A DNA stretch of 39,807 nucleotides, taken from Candidatus Tectomicrobia bacterium RIFCSPLOWO2_12_FULL_69_37 (lineage in GTDB: Bacteria > UBA8248). The position numbers and the translations under genes are program-made. Positions 16,853-26,074 of this stretch are shown piece by piece (position 1 is the first letter of the stretch; each line of letters starts with the position of its first letter). The notes beneath the pieces are model-generated. The model saw only the letters and a list, made by a program, of their open reading frames with translations. It ran no database searches and was not told where the DNA came from. Location: assembly GCA_001790955.1 (NCBI GenBank), contig MGDP01000202.1, positions 1-39,807 on the forward strand. The letters are read 5' to 3'.

Positions 16853-18613
16853 CTACTTGGGCGGGATGATGGGCAGCATCAAGTAGGCGTCCCGGCCGCC
16901 CCCGGCGTGGAGGGTCACCTTGCCGCCGAAGACGTCCTTGGGGCGGTTGTCGGGGTCGTTGTGGGTCATGCCGCCGGTGCCCCGGGTACCGTAGTGGAAC
17001 TTCTTGGCGAACTCGCTCAGCTCCCCGGTGTACTCGTAGTCCTTGCTCCGGACCGAGAGGGCCAGCTTCCAGCCCTTGGGCACGACGATGCACGAGCTCA
17101 CGATCTCCACGTCGCACTCGTAGACCTCGCCGGGCCTCAGCGGCTCAACCTTGTCATGGGGATGATAGGGCCGGTAGGGCTTGGAGAGCTTCGGGTCCAG
17201 CGCCCGGTGGGAGGCCCGCAGCCAGCCGTTGGCGATGGGGGTGTTGGGGTCGGTGGAGCCCATGAAGGTCAGCTCCTTCCCCTGTGGGTCGAACACCCGG
17301 ACGACCAGGAAAAGGTCGGCGTCCCGGGTGGAGGAGGAGAGAAAGACCTTGGCCGCCATGGGGCCGGTGATCTCGGTGTCATTCTCCGTTGCCGGGAGCC
17401 AGAAGGTGAGGCCGTCGCCCAGGGCTTCGTACTCCGCCTTCAGCGCCTGGGCGGGGGGCTTGGTGTCGAGGCTCAGCCTCTCCGGGTTGAGGTAGAACTT
17501 AGTCCACTGGGTCCGGGCGATGGGCCACTCGTTCTCGTGCCGGAGGACAAACCTGGGGCCGGGGCGGCGGATGTTGAGGGTCACGGGCGGGGTCTTGTCC
17601 CAGCCGTTATCGACGCCCTTGAGAAAATGGTCGAAGAACTTCTTCTGGAGGGCCAGGCCGTAGTTGCTCGAGAAGAGCGACCAGTGGGAGTCGCCGTGGG
17701 CCTCGAGCCACTTCTGCTTGGAGGCCGCTTCGAGGTAGCCGTTGAAGTTCCCCCGGGGGTGGATGCCCTGCCCGCCCCAGTTGGCGCAGGAGAGCAGCGG
17801 CACCTCGACCTTGGAGAAGTCCGCCCGGCGCGACTTGTGCCAGTCGTCGTCGAGGGGGTGCTTCTTCAGCTCCTCGAAGGCGTTGACGCGGTTCTTGGCC
17901 AGCTCCTCGTCCGAGAGGGTGACCGGGCCGGCGGCCGGCTCGCCCGTGTTCGGGTTCCGCTTCCCCCTCTCCCCGTACCCGTGCTGAACGTGGGCCACCT
18001 GGACCTTGGACCACATCTCCGCGAACTGGCTCAGGATGCCGCCGTGGTAGCCCGAGTCGCGGTAGGGGTCGTTCCCCCCCTCCCAGGGGATGATGGCCGC
18101 GAGGTGGGGCGGCTTCTGGGCCGCGACGCGCCACTGGTTCCGGGAGTAGTAGGAGATGCCGAGCATCCCGACCTTGCCGTTGCTCCAGGGCTGGGTGCCC
18201 GCCCACTCGATGCACTGGTAGAGGTCGTCGATCTCCCTAGGGCAGTTCACGTCCAGGAAGCCGGGCGACCAGCCGGCGCCGCGCGAGTCCACGCGCACGC
18301 AGACGTAGCCGTGCGGGATCCAGCGCTCCGGGTCGGTCACCTCCCAGTTCTGGTACTTGTTGGTCGAGCCCTGGAGGATCTCGGGGTAGTCCTCGGCCAT
18401 CTTGTTCCACTGGTGGGGGTACCCGTCCTGGTAGGCCACCCCCTTCCCGTACACCCCGTAGGTCAGGATCGCCGGGTACCTGCCGTCCGGTACGGGACGG
18501 TAGACGTCCGCGCGGAGGACGGTGCCGTCGTCCACCGGGATGCCCTGGTGCCAGGTGATCTTCATGCCGTCCCGCACCTCGGTGCGCTCGTTCACCTTCG
18601 GGGCTTGGCTCAT
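16853..18613 (-). CDS. CocE/NonD family hydrolase (X-Pro dipeptidyl-peptidase S15-like)
   Basis: DVYRPVPDGRYPAILTYGVYGKG, RGAGWSPG, GKVGMLGISYYSRNQW nucleophile region, C-terminal jelly-roll. Start set to MSQAPKVNERTE at 18613 (SD GAGGAGAG). Confidence 0.9.
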   Translation of the reverse strand: MSQAPKVNERTEVRDGMKITWHQGIPVDDGTVLRADVYRPVPDGRYPAILTYGVYGKGVAYQDGYPHQWNKMAEDYPEILQGSTNKYQNWEVTDPERWIPHGYVCVRVDSRGAGWSPGFLDVNCPREIDDLYQCIEWAGTQPWSNGKVGMLGISYYSRNQWRVAAQKPPHLAAIIPWEGGNDPYRDSGYHGGILSQFAEMWSKVQVAHVQHGYGERGKRNPNTGEPAAGPVTLSDEELAKNRVNAFEELKKHPLDDDWHKSRRADFSKVEVPLLSCANWGGQGIHPRGNFNGYLEAASKQKWLEAHGDSHWSLFSSNYGLALQKKFFDHFLKGVDNGWDKTPPVTLNIRRPGPRFVLRHENEWPIARTQWTKFYLNPERLSLDTKPPAQALKAEYEALGDGLTFWLPATENDTEITGPMAAKVFLSSSTRDADLFLVVRVFDPQGKELTFMGSTDPNTPIANGWLRASHRALDPKLSKPYRPYHPHDKVEPLRPGEVYECDVEIVSSCIVVPKGWKLALSVRSKDYEYTGELSEFAKKFHYGTRGTGGMTHNDPDNRPKDVFGGKVTLHAGGGRDAYLMLPIIPPK

Positions 18614-18663
18614 CGGGCTCTCCTCTACACATGATGAATCCGGGATGAAACGCCGCCGGGCGC

Positions 18664-19653
18664 CTAGAGCCCCGCCCGGCTCTTGCCCTTGACCGCCTTG
18701 TTCACGACGTTGACCGGCCACTCCCCCGTGAGCACCCGCCTCACCTCGTTCGGGGCCCCCGCCTGGAGGCCCACCATGGCCTGCTCGCTGTACCAGGCGG
18801 CGTGGGGGGTGATGACGACGTTCTCGCGTCCCCGCAGGGGGTGGGGATTGGGGAGGGGCTCGGGGTCGGTGGTGTCAAGGGCGGCGCCAGCGATCTTCTT
18901 CGCGTCCAGCGCGCGCACCAGGGCGTCGGTGTTGATGATGGGCCCACGGGAGCAGTTGACGATGAAGGCCGTGGGCTTCATCAGGGCGAACGTCTCGTCG
19001 TTCATCATCCCGCGGGTCTGGGGGATGAGGGGGGGATGGACGGAGACGAAGTCCGCCTCCCGGAGCAGGCCGTTCAGTTCCACCTTCTTGCCGGGGGCCG
19101 GGAACTGGCCCGCGCTCACGAAGGGATCGGTGAACAGGACCTTCATCCCGAAGGCGGCGGCGCGCACCGCCACCTCGCGGGCGATGTTCCCGAAGCCCAC
19201 GAGCCCCAGCGTCCGCCCCGCGAGGCGGAACATGGGCTTGCCGGGCGGCACCTCCCAGCGCCCGGCCCGGACGATCCGGTCGTAGAGCGGGATCTTCCGC
19301 GCGCAGGAGACGAGGAGGGCCATGGTGTGCTCGGCCACCTCCTCGATGCAGTAGGTGGGATTGTTGGTGACGATGATACCCGCCTTCGTGGCGGCGTCGA
19401 GGTCGATGGTGTCCACCCCGATGCCGTAGCGGGCGATGATCTTGCACTTGGGCATGCGGGCCATGGCCTCGGCGGTGATGGGCCCGGCGTAGGTGTTGAG
19501 CAGGGCGTCGCAGTCCGCCGCCTGGGCGAGGAACTCGTCGGCCTTCTTGGTCTGGAGGGCCACCAGCTCCGCGATGCCCTCCAGGGTCTTCTTCTCCACG
19601 TCCAGCGAATCCCAGACGTAATCGGTCAGGACCACCTTCGCCTTCGCGGCCAT
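18664..19653 (-). CDS. D-2-hydroxyacid dehydrogenase (CtBP-like subfamily)
   Basis: RYGIGVDTIDLDAATKAGIIVTNNP, LGLVGFGNIAREVA, VNCSRGPIINTDAL, ITPHAAWYS. Confidence 0.93.
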   Translation of the reverse strand: MAAKAKVVLTDYVWDSLDVEKKTLEGIAELVALQTKKADEFLAQAADCDALLNTYAGPITAEAMARMPKCKIIARYGIGVDTIDLDAATKAGIIVTNNPTYCIEEVAEHTMALLVSCARKIPLYDRIVRAGRWEVPPGKPMFRLAGRTLGLVGFGNIAREVAVRAAAFGMKVLFTDPFVSAGQFPAPGKKVELNGLLREADFVSVHPPLIPQTRGMMNDETFALMKPTAFIVNCSRGPIINTDALVRALDAKKIAGAALDTTDPEPLPNPHPLRGRENVVITPHAAWYSEQAMVGLQAGAPNEVRRVLTGEWPVNVVNKAVKGKSRAGL

Positions 19654-19828
19654 GGCTTCCCCCTTCTTTCCACCGGTTCATGCGAGCGGCGCGCGCGGCG
19701 CCCTAGGGAGGGCGTGAGATCAAACTGGTGCGGATGCTATCGCAGCCCACCGGGCCGATCAAGGCGTTGACCCCCCGCGTGCGCTGTGGTACCCCCTACC
19801 CACTTTCGCCCGCCGTGCCGGAGGCCCG

Positions 19829-20398
19829 ATGAGCGACATCCAAGCCCTCCGCCTCACGCCGGCGGAATGCGTGCTCGTCGTGGTGGATGTTCAGGAGCGC
19901 CTCATGGCCGCCATGCCGGAGGAGGTGCGGCGGCAGGCCATCGGCCGCATCCAGGTTCTCCTCGCGGCCGCCAAGCGGCTCTCCTTCCCCGTGGTCGTCA
20001 CCGAGCAATACCCCAAGGGCCTGGGCGCGACCGTGGGCGAGGTCGCCTCCGCCCTTCCTCCCGGTACGGCCCCCCTGGCCAAGATGGCCTTCAGCTGCTG
20101 CGGGGCCGAGGGCTTCATGGCGCGCCTCCGGGGCCTCGACCGCACCAAGGTGCTCCTCACGGGGGCCGAGACCCACGTGTGCTGCTACCAGACCGCCCTG
20201 GACCTGCTCGAGCACGGCTTCATCGTCCACGCCGTGGCGGACGCCCTCTGCTCCCGCTCCAAGCTGAACTGGCGCACGGGCCTCGCGGCCCTGGAGCGGG
20301 CCGGGGCGGTGCCCACCACGACCGAGCAGGCCCTCTTCGACCTCCTGCGGGTGGCCGGGACCGAGGACTTCAAGGCCCTCTCCCGGCTCATCCGCTGA
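19829..20398 (+). CDS. Isochorismatase-family cysteine hydrolase
   Basis: VLVVVDVQERLM (Asp), APLAKMAFSC (Lys), LLTGAETHVCCYQTALDLLEHG (Cys). Confidence 0.92.
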   Translation: MSDIQALRLTPAECVLVVVDVQERLMAAMPEEVRRQAIGRIQVLLAAAKRLSFPVVVTEQYPKGLGATVGEVASALPPGTAPLAKMAFSCCGAEGFMARLRGLDRTKVLLTGAETHVCCYQTALDLLEHGFIVHAVADALCSRSKLNWRTGLAALERAGAVPTTTEQALFDLLRVAGTEDFKALSRLIR

Positions 20399-20431
20399 CC
20401 CGCCCCCGCCCGCAAAGGAACGGCCGGCGAC

Positions 20432-21526
20432 ATGACAGGCGAGCCCAGGAAGCGGATTTGCGTGATCTTCGGCGGCCGCTCTGCCGAGCACGAGGTGAGC
20501 CTCGACTCGGGCCGCTCGGTGATGGAGGCGCTCGACAAGGGGCGCTACGAGGTGGTGCCCCTGCTCGTGAGCCGGGAGGGCCGCTGGCTCCTCCTGCCTT
20601 CCCCCAAGGCGGCCGGGGAGGAGGGCCGGGAGGTGATTCTCTCCCCCGCTCCGGGCCGGCCCGCCCTGCTGCTCGCGGAGGGTGGCGGGGAAGCCGCCCG
20701 GGTGGACGCCTTCATCCCCATGATCCACGGCACCTTCGGGGAGGACGGCACCCTCCAAGGCCTCCTCGAGCTGGCCGACATCCCCTTCGTGGGCTCGGGC
20801 TGCACCGCCTCGGCCGTCTCGATGGACAAGGGCATCACCAAGGCCGTCCTGCGGGCCGCGGGGCTCCCCGTCCTCCCCACCCTCACGGTCACCAAGGGCC
20901 GCTGGGAAGCGGACCGGAGGGGTGTCCTCTCGGAGGTGGAGTCGAGATTCACCTTTCCCGTCTTCGTGAAGCCCGCCTCCCTGGGGAGCAGCGTGGGCGT
21001 CCACCGGGTGGAGAGCGGCGGCCGCGCGGAGAAGGCCATCGCGGACGCCATGGGCTACGACGTCAAGGTGCTCGTCGAAGAAGACGCCCAGGGGCACGAG
21101 GTGGAGTGCTCGATCCTGGAGGGCCCCGCGGCCGGGGAGATCCTGGCCAGCCCCCTGGCCGAGATCCGGCCCAAGACGGGCTGGTACGACTACCGGGCCA
21201 AGTACACCCCCGGCCTGACCGAGATCCTCATCCCCGCCCCCCTGGACGAGAGCGTGGCGGAGCGCATCCGCGCCCACGCGCGGACGGCCTTCCTGGCCCT
21301 GGGTTGCTCGGGCCTGGCACGGGTGGACGGCTTCTTCCGCGAGCGGACGGGCGAGACCTACATCAACGAGGTGAACACCCTGCCCGGCTTCACCCCGCTC
21401 AGCGGCTATCCCAAGATGATCCAGGCGGCGGGCATCCCCTACGCGGCCATGCTGGACCGGCTCATCGCCTGCGCCTTCTCCCGCGCGGAGCAGTCGCGGG
21501 CCCGGAGCTTCCGCCGCCTGGGCTGA
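20432..21526 (+). CDS. ddl: D-alanine--D-alanine ligase
   Basis: ICVIFGGRSAEHEVSLDSGRSV, VFVKPASLGSSVGVHRV, GWYDYRAKYTPG, INEVNTLPGFTPLSGYPKM. Confidence 0.95.
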   Translation: MTGEPRKRICVIFGGRSAEHEVSLDSGRSVMEALDKGRYEVVPLLVSREGRWLLLPSPKAAGEEGREVILSPAPGRPALLLAEGGGEAARVDAFIPMIHGTFGEDGTLQGLLELADIPFVGSGCTASAVSMDKGITKAVLRAAGLPVLPTLTVTKGRWEADRRGVLSEVESRFTFPVFVKPASLGSSVGVHRVESGGRAEKAIADAMGYDVKVLVEEDAQGHEVECSILEGPAAGEILASPLAEIRPKTGWYDYRAKYTPGLTEILIPAPLDESVAERIRAHARTAFLALGCSGLARVDGFFRERTGETYINEVNTLPGFTPLSGYPKMIQAAGIPYAAMLDRLIACAFSRAEQSRARSFRRLG

Positions 21527-21612
21527 GGGGCGGCCCTTCCCGGGTCCCCGCTTCCCCGCTATCCTGGGCGTCCCTTTGCGGCTGTCCGCGCCATCTGTGG
21601 GAGGCGGCGGCG

Positions 21613-22479
21613 ATGTGGCTGCTTGAGGCGATTCTCTACCTCGTCATATTGCTGTTCATCCTGTTCCAGGTGATGACCTACTCCATCCGTTGGCACGATG
21701 AGGCCAGGCTCCGGGGGGAGGAGCGCAGCATCTGGGAGTGCTCTCCCCGCCTGCTCCTATCCGTCCTGGCCGAGATGGCCTGCTACGCGCTCATGCTGCT
21801 CCTCCTCGGGGCGGACCTCATTATCTTCCTGGTCCGGGCCGTCCTGGGCCGCTTCGGGTTCGCGCCCGGCTCCAGAGGGCAGCGGCCTCCGGCCCCGCCG
21901 GCCGGCCGGCCTGTGGTGCTCCTGCACGGGCTCGGGATGCGGGGCCTCACCGTGTGGCCCCTGGCCCTGCGGCTGCGCTGGGAGGGCAGGACCGCCCACA
22001 TCTTCACTTATTGGCCCCCGGGGAGGACGGTCGAGGACTTCGCCCGGCAGCTGCACGGCTTCCTGGAGGGACTCCGCCGGGAGCGCGGCTGCGAGGACTT
22101 CGACGTTGTGGCCCACAGCCTGGGGGGCCTGGTCGCCCGCTGCTGCATTCGGATGTACGAGGGGGACCACCGCATCCGGCGCCTCGTGACCCTGGGCACC
22201 CCCCACGGGGGGAGCGAGCTCTGGCGGTTCTCGATGTACGGGCCAGGGCGGCAGCTGCGGCCGGGGGGCGAGCTCCTCCGCGCCCTGGACGAGACGGGCC
22301 TCCCGGCAGGGGTGGAGGCCTGGGCGATCGCCTCCGATTTCGACGAGATGATCATCCCCAACGCGAACGCCCGCTGGGAGGCCCCCGGCGTCACCAACAT
22401 CGCCGTGGAGAACCTGGGCCACGCCCGGATGATCTTCAGCGGAAAGGTCTACGGTCACATCCGCGAAGCGCTCTCCTAG
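21613..22479 (+). CDS. Membrane-anchored alpha/beta hydrolase (lipase/esterase-like)
   Basis: Starts MWLLEAILYLVILLFILFQ; two N-terminal hydrophobic segments; VVLLHGLGMRG, VVAHSLGGLVARCC, TLGTPHGGSEL. The track ORF start at 19786 is a spurious upstream extension. Confidence 0.85.
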   Translation: MWLLEAILYLVILLFILFQVMTYSIRWHDEARLRGEERSIWECSPRLLLSVLAEMACYALMLLLLGADLIIFLVRAVLGRFGFAPGSRGQRPPAPPAGRPVVLLHGLGMRGLTVWPLALRLRWEGRTAHIFTYWPPGRTVEDFARQLHGFLEGLRRERGCEDFDVVAHSLGGLVARCCIRMYEGDHRIRRLVTLGTPHGGSELWRFSMYGPGRQLRPGGELLRALDETGLPAGVEAWAIASDFDEMIIPNANARWEAPGVTNIAVENLGHARMIFSGKVYGHIREALS

Positions 22480-23465
22480 CCCCCTTCACCCGCGCACCCC
22501 GCCAGGAAAGCCGCCGCCCGCCCCTCCGCCCAGTAGACCGGCGAGCGCGGGCTGCGCCCCGACACGAAACCCACATGGCCGCCCCGCGGCAGGAGCTCGC
22601 CCGTGAGCCAGGGAGAGCCTTGGACCGCCTCGTCCGGGAAGGTGGAGGCCGGGACGATGGGGTCGTCCGCCGCGCTCAGGAGGAGCGTGGGGACCCGGAT
22701 GCCCGGCAGGTAGCCGAGGCAGCTGGAGCGGGCGTAGTAGTCCTCCTCGTCGGCGAAGCCGTGCAGGGGAGCCGTGTACCAGCGGTCCAGCTCGGCGATC
22801 GTGCGGATGCGCAGCACCCGCTCGGGGTCCAGGAGGCCCGGGTAGCGGCGCGCGACGTGGCGGCACTTGGGCCGGAGGCTGGAGAGGAGGCTCCAGCGGA
22901 AGAGCGCCCCGCCGGGCGAGTCCAGGCGCCGGGCGGACTCCCCGGGAGCGAAGGGAACCGAGATCGCGGCCGCGCCCCGCACGGCGGCGGGAACCTCCCC
23001 GCCCCGCTCCCCGAGCCATTTGAGGAGCACGTTCCCCCCCAGCGAGAACCCCGCCAAGAGCAAGGGCCCGTCCAGGTGCTCGGTCAACCGCTCGACGACA
23101 AATTGGAGGTCCCCGGTCTCGCCGCTGTGGTAGAAGCGAGTGGTGAGGTTGGGCTCGCCGCTGCAGGAGCGGAAGTTCAGGGCCGCCACCCCCCATCCGT
23201 GCCGGGCGGCCTCGCCCGCCATCCCTTGGACATAGTGGGAGCCGGAGGATCCTTCCATGCCGTGCAGGACCAGGAGGGTGGGGGTACCGGGGCGCCGCGG
23301 ATCCAAGAAATCGAGGTCGAGGAAATCCTCGTCCGGCGTCCTCCAGCGCTCGCGGCGCCAGGGCAGGGGCCGGGGCCGGCGGAAGAACGACCCCCACGTG
23401 CTCTGGAGCATGGGGCCGGAGCAAAACCAAGCGGGGTGGAAAGGGGCTGTCCCCTCCATCAGCAC
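22476..23465 (-). CDS. YheT-family alpha/beta hydrolase
   Basis: LLVLHGMEGSSGSHYVQGMAGEAARHGWGVAALNFRSCSGEPNLTTRFYHSGETGDL and LLAGFSLGGNVLLKWLGERG. Confidence 0.92.
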   Translation of the reverse strand: MLMEGTAPFHPAWFCSGPMLQSTWGSFFRRPRPLPWRRERWRTPDEDFLDLDFLDPRRPGTPTLLVLHGMEGSSGSHYVQGMAGEAARHGWGVAALNFRSCSGEPNLTTRFYHSGETGDLQFVVERLTEHLDGPLLLAGFSLGGNVLLKWLGERGGEVPAAVRGAAAISVPFAPGESARRLDSPGGALFRWSLLSSLRPKCRHVARRYPGLLDPERVLRIRTIAELDRWYTAPLHGFADEEDYYARSSCLGYLPGIRVPTLLLSAADDPIVPASTFPDEAVQGSPWLTGELLPRGGHVGFVSGRSPRSPVYWAEGRAAAFLAGCAGEGG

Positions 23466-23481
23466 CTCGGCGGAGATAGGA

Positions 23482-24441
23482 TCAGGCGCCGATGCCCCGG
23501 CGGACGCCGTCCGGGCGCAGAAACTCCCGGTAGACGTCCTCGCGGGTCAAGGGGGGATCGAAGCAGCGGCTGACCTGGTGCTTCTGCATGAGCACCTGGT
23601 AGAGGCCCAGCGACCCGGAATAGAAAGAGGCCGAGGAGGAGGCGAGCCAGACCCGGTAGACGCGGTACTTGCGCTCGCCCACGAGCCGGCGGATGCGCTC
23701 CGCGTTCTCCTCCAGGCGCTCGAGCCAGTGGCGGCAGGTCCGGGCGTAATGGAGGCGCAGGCTCTCGACGTCGAGGATCTCCCACCCCTGGCGCTCCATC
23801 ACGTCCATCATGTGGGTGATGTTGTCCAGCTCTATGTTGGGAAAGACGTGCTTGAGCAGGAAGTCCGTCTGGCTCGTGTGCTTCCAGAACTTGTTGGCGG
23901 TGATCCCGTGGTTGAGGAAGAGGCCGCCGTCCCTCAGCCGCTCGCGGACGGAGGCGAAGAACATGGAGTAGTTCGCGATGCCCACGTGCTCGATGATGCC
24001 GATGGCGGAGATCTTGGAGAAGGTGCGGTCGCGGGGGAAGTCCCTGTAGTCCATGTGGTGGATGCGGCAGCGGTCCTCGACCCCCTCGCGGCGGGCCCAG
24101 TCCTGGCCGTACTCGGCCTGGGCGCGAGAGAGAGTGAAAGCCGTGGCGTTCACGCCGCAGTGCTTGGCGGCCCAGATGGCGAGGCTGCCCCATCCGCAGC
24201 CGATGTCCAGGTAGTCCTCCCCGGGAGAGAGGCGGAGCTTGCGGCAGACGAGGTCCATCTTGTCCCGCTGGGCCTGGGAGAGGCCGCCGTCGGGCTTCCG
24301 GTAGTAGGCGCAGGTGTAGACCATGTTCTCGCACAGGAAGGTCTTGTAGAACTCGTTGGAGAGATCGTAGTGATGGGAGATCGCCTGGGCGTCGAACTCC
24401 TTGCTCCGCGTCTGAAGCATAGCGACCCCATGCTCTTTCAT
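23482..24441 (-). CDS. Cyclopropane-fatty-acyl-phospholipid synthase-like SAM methyltransferase (catalytic domain only)
   Basis: QAISHHYDLSNEFYKTFLCENMVYTCAYY, YLDIGCGWGSLAIWAA, IGIIEHVGIANYSMFFASVRERL. The ~98-aa N-terminal extension in the track is out-of-frame reading of the neighbouring gene. Confidence 0.92.
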   Translation of the reverse strand: MKEHGVAMLQTRSKEFDAQAISHHYDLSNEFYKTFLCENMVYTCAYYRKPDGGLSQAQRDKMDLVCRKLRLSPGEDYLDIGCGWGSLAIWAAKHCGVNATAFTLSRAQAEYGQDWARREGVEDRCRIHHMDYRDFPRDRTFSKISAIGIIEHVGIANYSMFFASVRERLRDGGLFLNHGITANKFWKHTSQTDFLLKHVFPNIELDNITHMMDVMERQGWEILDVESLRLHYARTCRHWLERLEENAERIRRLVGERKYRVYRVWLASSSASFYSGSLGLYQVLMQKHQVSRCFDPPLTREDVYREFLRPDGVRRGIGA

Positions 24442-24469
24442 GCGGACGCCCGCGCGTCCGGAAGATCCC

Positions 24470-25561
24470 TCAATGTACCACGAACTTCCGCAACCAAGAG
24501 TTCCGCCACACCACATTCCCCAGGGCCCGGAAGACGCTCTCCGGCAGGCGGCTGGCCAGCCTTCCGATCCAGTTCTCCTCGCCGCTCCCGTAGAGCGCCA
24601 CGACGGCCTTCTCGTACTCCAGGAGGCTCCGGCCGGACTCGATCCAGCCGAGGATGACCTCCGCCGCTTTGCAGGCGCTCCGCACGGCGGGTCCGATGCC
24701 CTCCCCGCTGAAGTCGCGCGCCAGGCCCGCCGCATCCCCCACGAGCACGAACCGCTCCCCCGCGATCTGGCGGGGGGCGCGCCTTCGCACGGAGTAGGCG
24801 TGCCCCCTGAACGGCGTCAGGTTCGCCTCCCGGGGGAGCCGCTGCACCCGCCTTAAATGCGCCAGCAGGGCGTCCAGCCGATCATGGATGTTCGGCGTCT
24901 TGGCGAAGCGGCCCACCCCGATATTGAGGAAATCCCCCTTGGTGACGTACCAGGCGTAACCCTTGAAGTCCGGCTCAGGGAACAACTCCGGGAGACCGTA
25001 GTAGGGCGTGAACTTCCGCAGGCGCTCGGCGCCGATACGAGTCTCGCTCTCCTGGGTCAGGACGACCGTCTCCCCGTCTGAAACCTCGCCCAGCGTCCGC
25101 GCGACCGGGCAGGTGTGCCCTCCCGCCCCGACGACCACCGGAGCCTCGAAAATCTCCCGGCCCGCATCGACGCGGGCGAGGTCCCGCCCCGCCTCGACAC
25201 CGCGGACGCGGACTCCCTCGCGCACCGTCGCGCCCGCGGCCTCGGCCCGGCACAGCAAGAAGGTGTCGAACTCCTTCCGGATGATCCCGTAGTTGGCGGG
25301 CTCTTTCCACCGGGTTTCCTGGTAGGAATCCCCGACGCCGAAGTACACCGCGTCCCACGGCTGGATGGTGTGGGGGTAGTCGCCCGGACGGATCTCGAGA
25401 TCGGCGAGCGCCTGCTTCGTCACCCAGCCCGCGCAGAGCTTCACCCGGGGGAACGTCGCCGCGTCGAGAACGAGGACCTTCTTCCCCGCCCGGGCAAGGC
25501 GCCAGGCGGCCGTGCTTCCGCCCGGCCCTCCGCCCACGACGATGACGTCCCAGGCGCTCAT
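24470..25561 (-). CDS. FAD-dependent oxidoreductase, geranylgeranyl reductase-like family
   Basis: MSAWDVIVVGGGPGGSTAAWRLARAGKKVLVLDA and VLVGDAAGLARDFSGEGIGPAVRSACKAAEVI. Start at 25561 (ATGA overlap with previous gene), not 25996 as in the track. Confidence 0.9.
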   Translation of the reverse strand: MSAWDVIVVGGGPGGSTAAWRLARAGKKVLVLDAATFPRVKLCAGWVTKQALADLEIRPGDYPHTIQPWDAVYFGVGDSYQETRWKEPANYGIIRKEFDTFLLCRAEAAGATVREGVRVRGVEAGRDLARVDAGREIFEAPVVVGAGGHTCPVARTLGEVSDGETVVLTQESETRIGAERLRKFTPYYGLPELFPEPDFKGYAWYVTKGDFLNIGVGRFAKTPNIHDRLDALLAHLRRVQRLPREANLTPFRGHAYSVRRRAPRQIAGERFVLVGDAAGLARDFSGEGIGPAVRSACKAAEVILGWIESGRSLLEYEKAVVALYGSGEENWIGRLASRLPESVFRALGNVVWRNSWLRKFVVH

Positions 25562-25896
25562 TCCCCGATCCTTCTCAGCTTCAGGGCGAGCGCGATGCGC
25601 CGTAGCAAGGGGATCGTGATCTCCTCGAAGGCGTCCGCCGCCCGCATGGACTCGATCATGTCGCCGTCCATTTCCAGATCGCCGTCGCAGTAGGCTTCGG
25701 CGAATTCGCTGGCGGTGGGGTTGCGGAAGACGCGGCGGAAGGCACCGGCGGAGCGGAAGGTGACGGTCAGGGGGCAGACCTCCCGGCCTGTCCGGACCTC
25801 GGTTCCATCCCAGAGGCGGAACGTGACCCCGTAATCGGCCGACGCGAGCACCTCGCGGAGGATCTCGGCCGCCCCGGCGGCGGGGGAAGCGGGCAC
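25558..25896 (-). CDS. Stand-alone CFA-synthase N-terminal (SCP2-like) domain protein
   Basis: YGVTFRLWDGTEVRTG...VTFRSAGAFRRVFRNPTASEFAEAYCDGDLEMDGDMIESMRAAD resembles the N-domain of CFA synthases. GTG start at 25896 preceded by a strong SD (AAAGGAG, 8 nt). Confidence 0.8.
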   Translation of the reverse strand: MPASPAAGAAEILREVLASADYGVTFRLWDGTEVRTGREVCPLTVTFRSAGAFRRVFRNPTASEFAEAYCDGDLEMDGDMIESMRAADAFEEITIPLLRRIALALKLRRIGE

Positions 25897-26074
25897 GGCG
25901 AATTCTCCTTTCAGAAGGGGGCAAGCGCGACGGCCGGCAAGGCGTCTCCCCTTCCCGGTATTCTCCCCTTCGCTGCCCGCCCGGGAGGACGGGCACACCG
26001 GCTTCCCAATACCGTCTTCGATTATGGCGGGAAAGGCCCCGGTGTCAACCGGAGGGACGCGCCCACGCGGCCCC

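Noticed and set aside
19786-21612. Upstream part of the 897-aa plus-strand ORF
   Set aside because: Out-of-frame reading of the isochorismatase and ddl genes; only the segment from ATG 21613 is supported.
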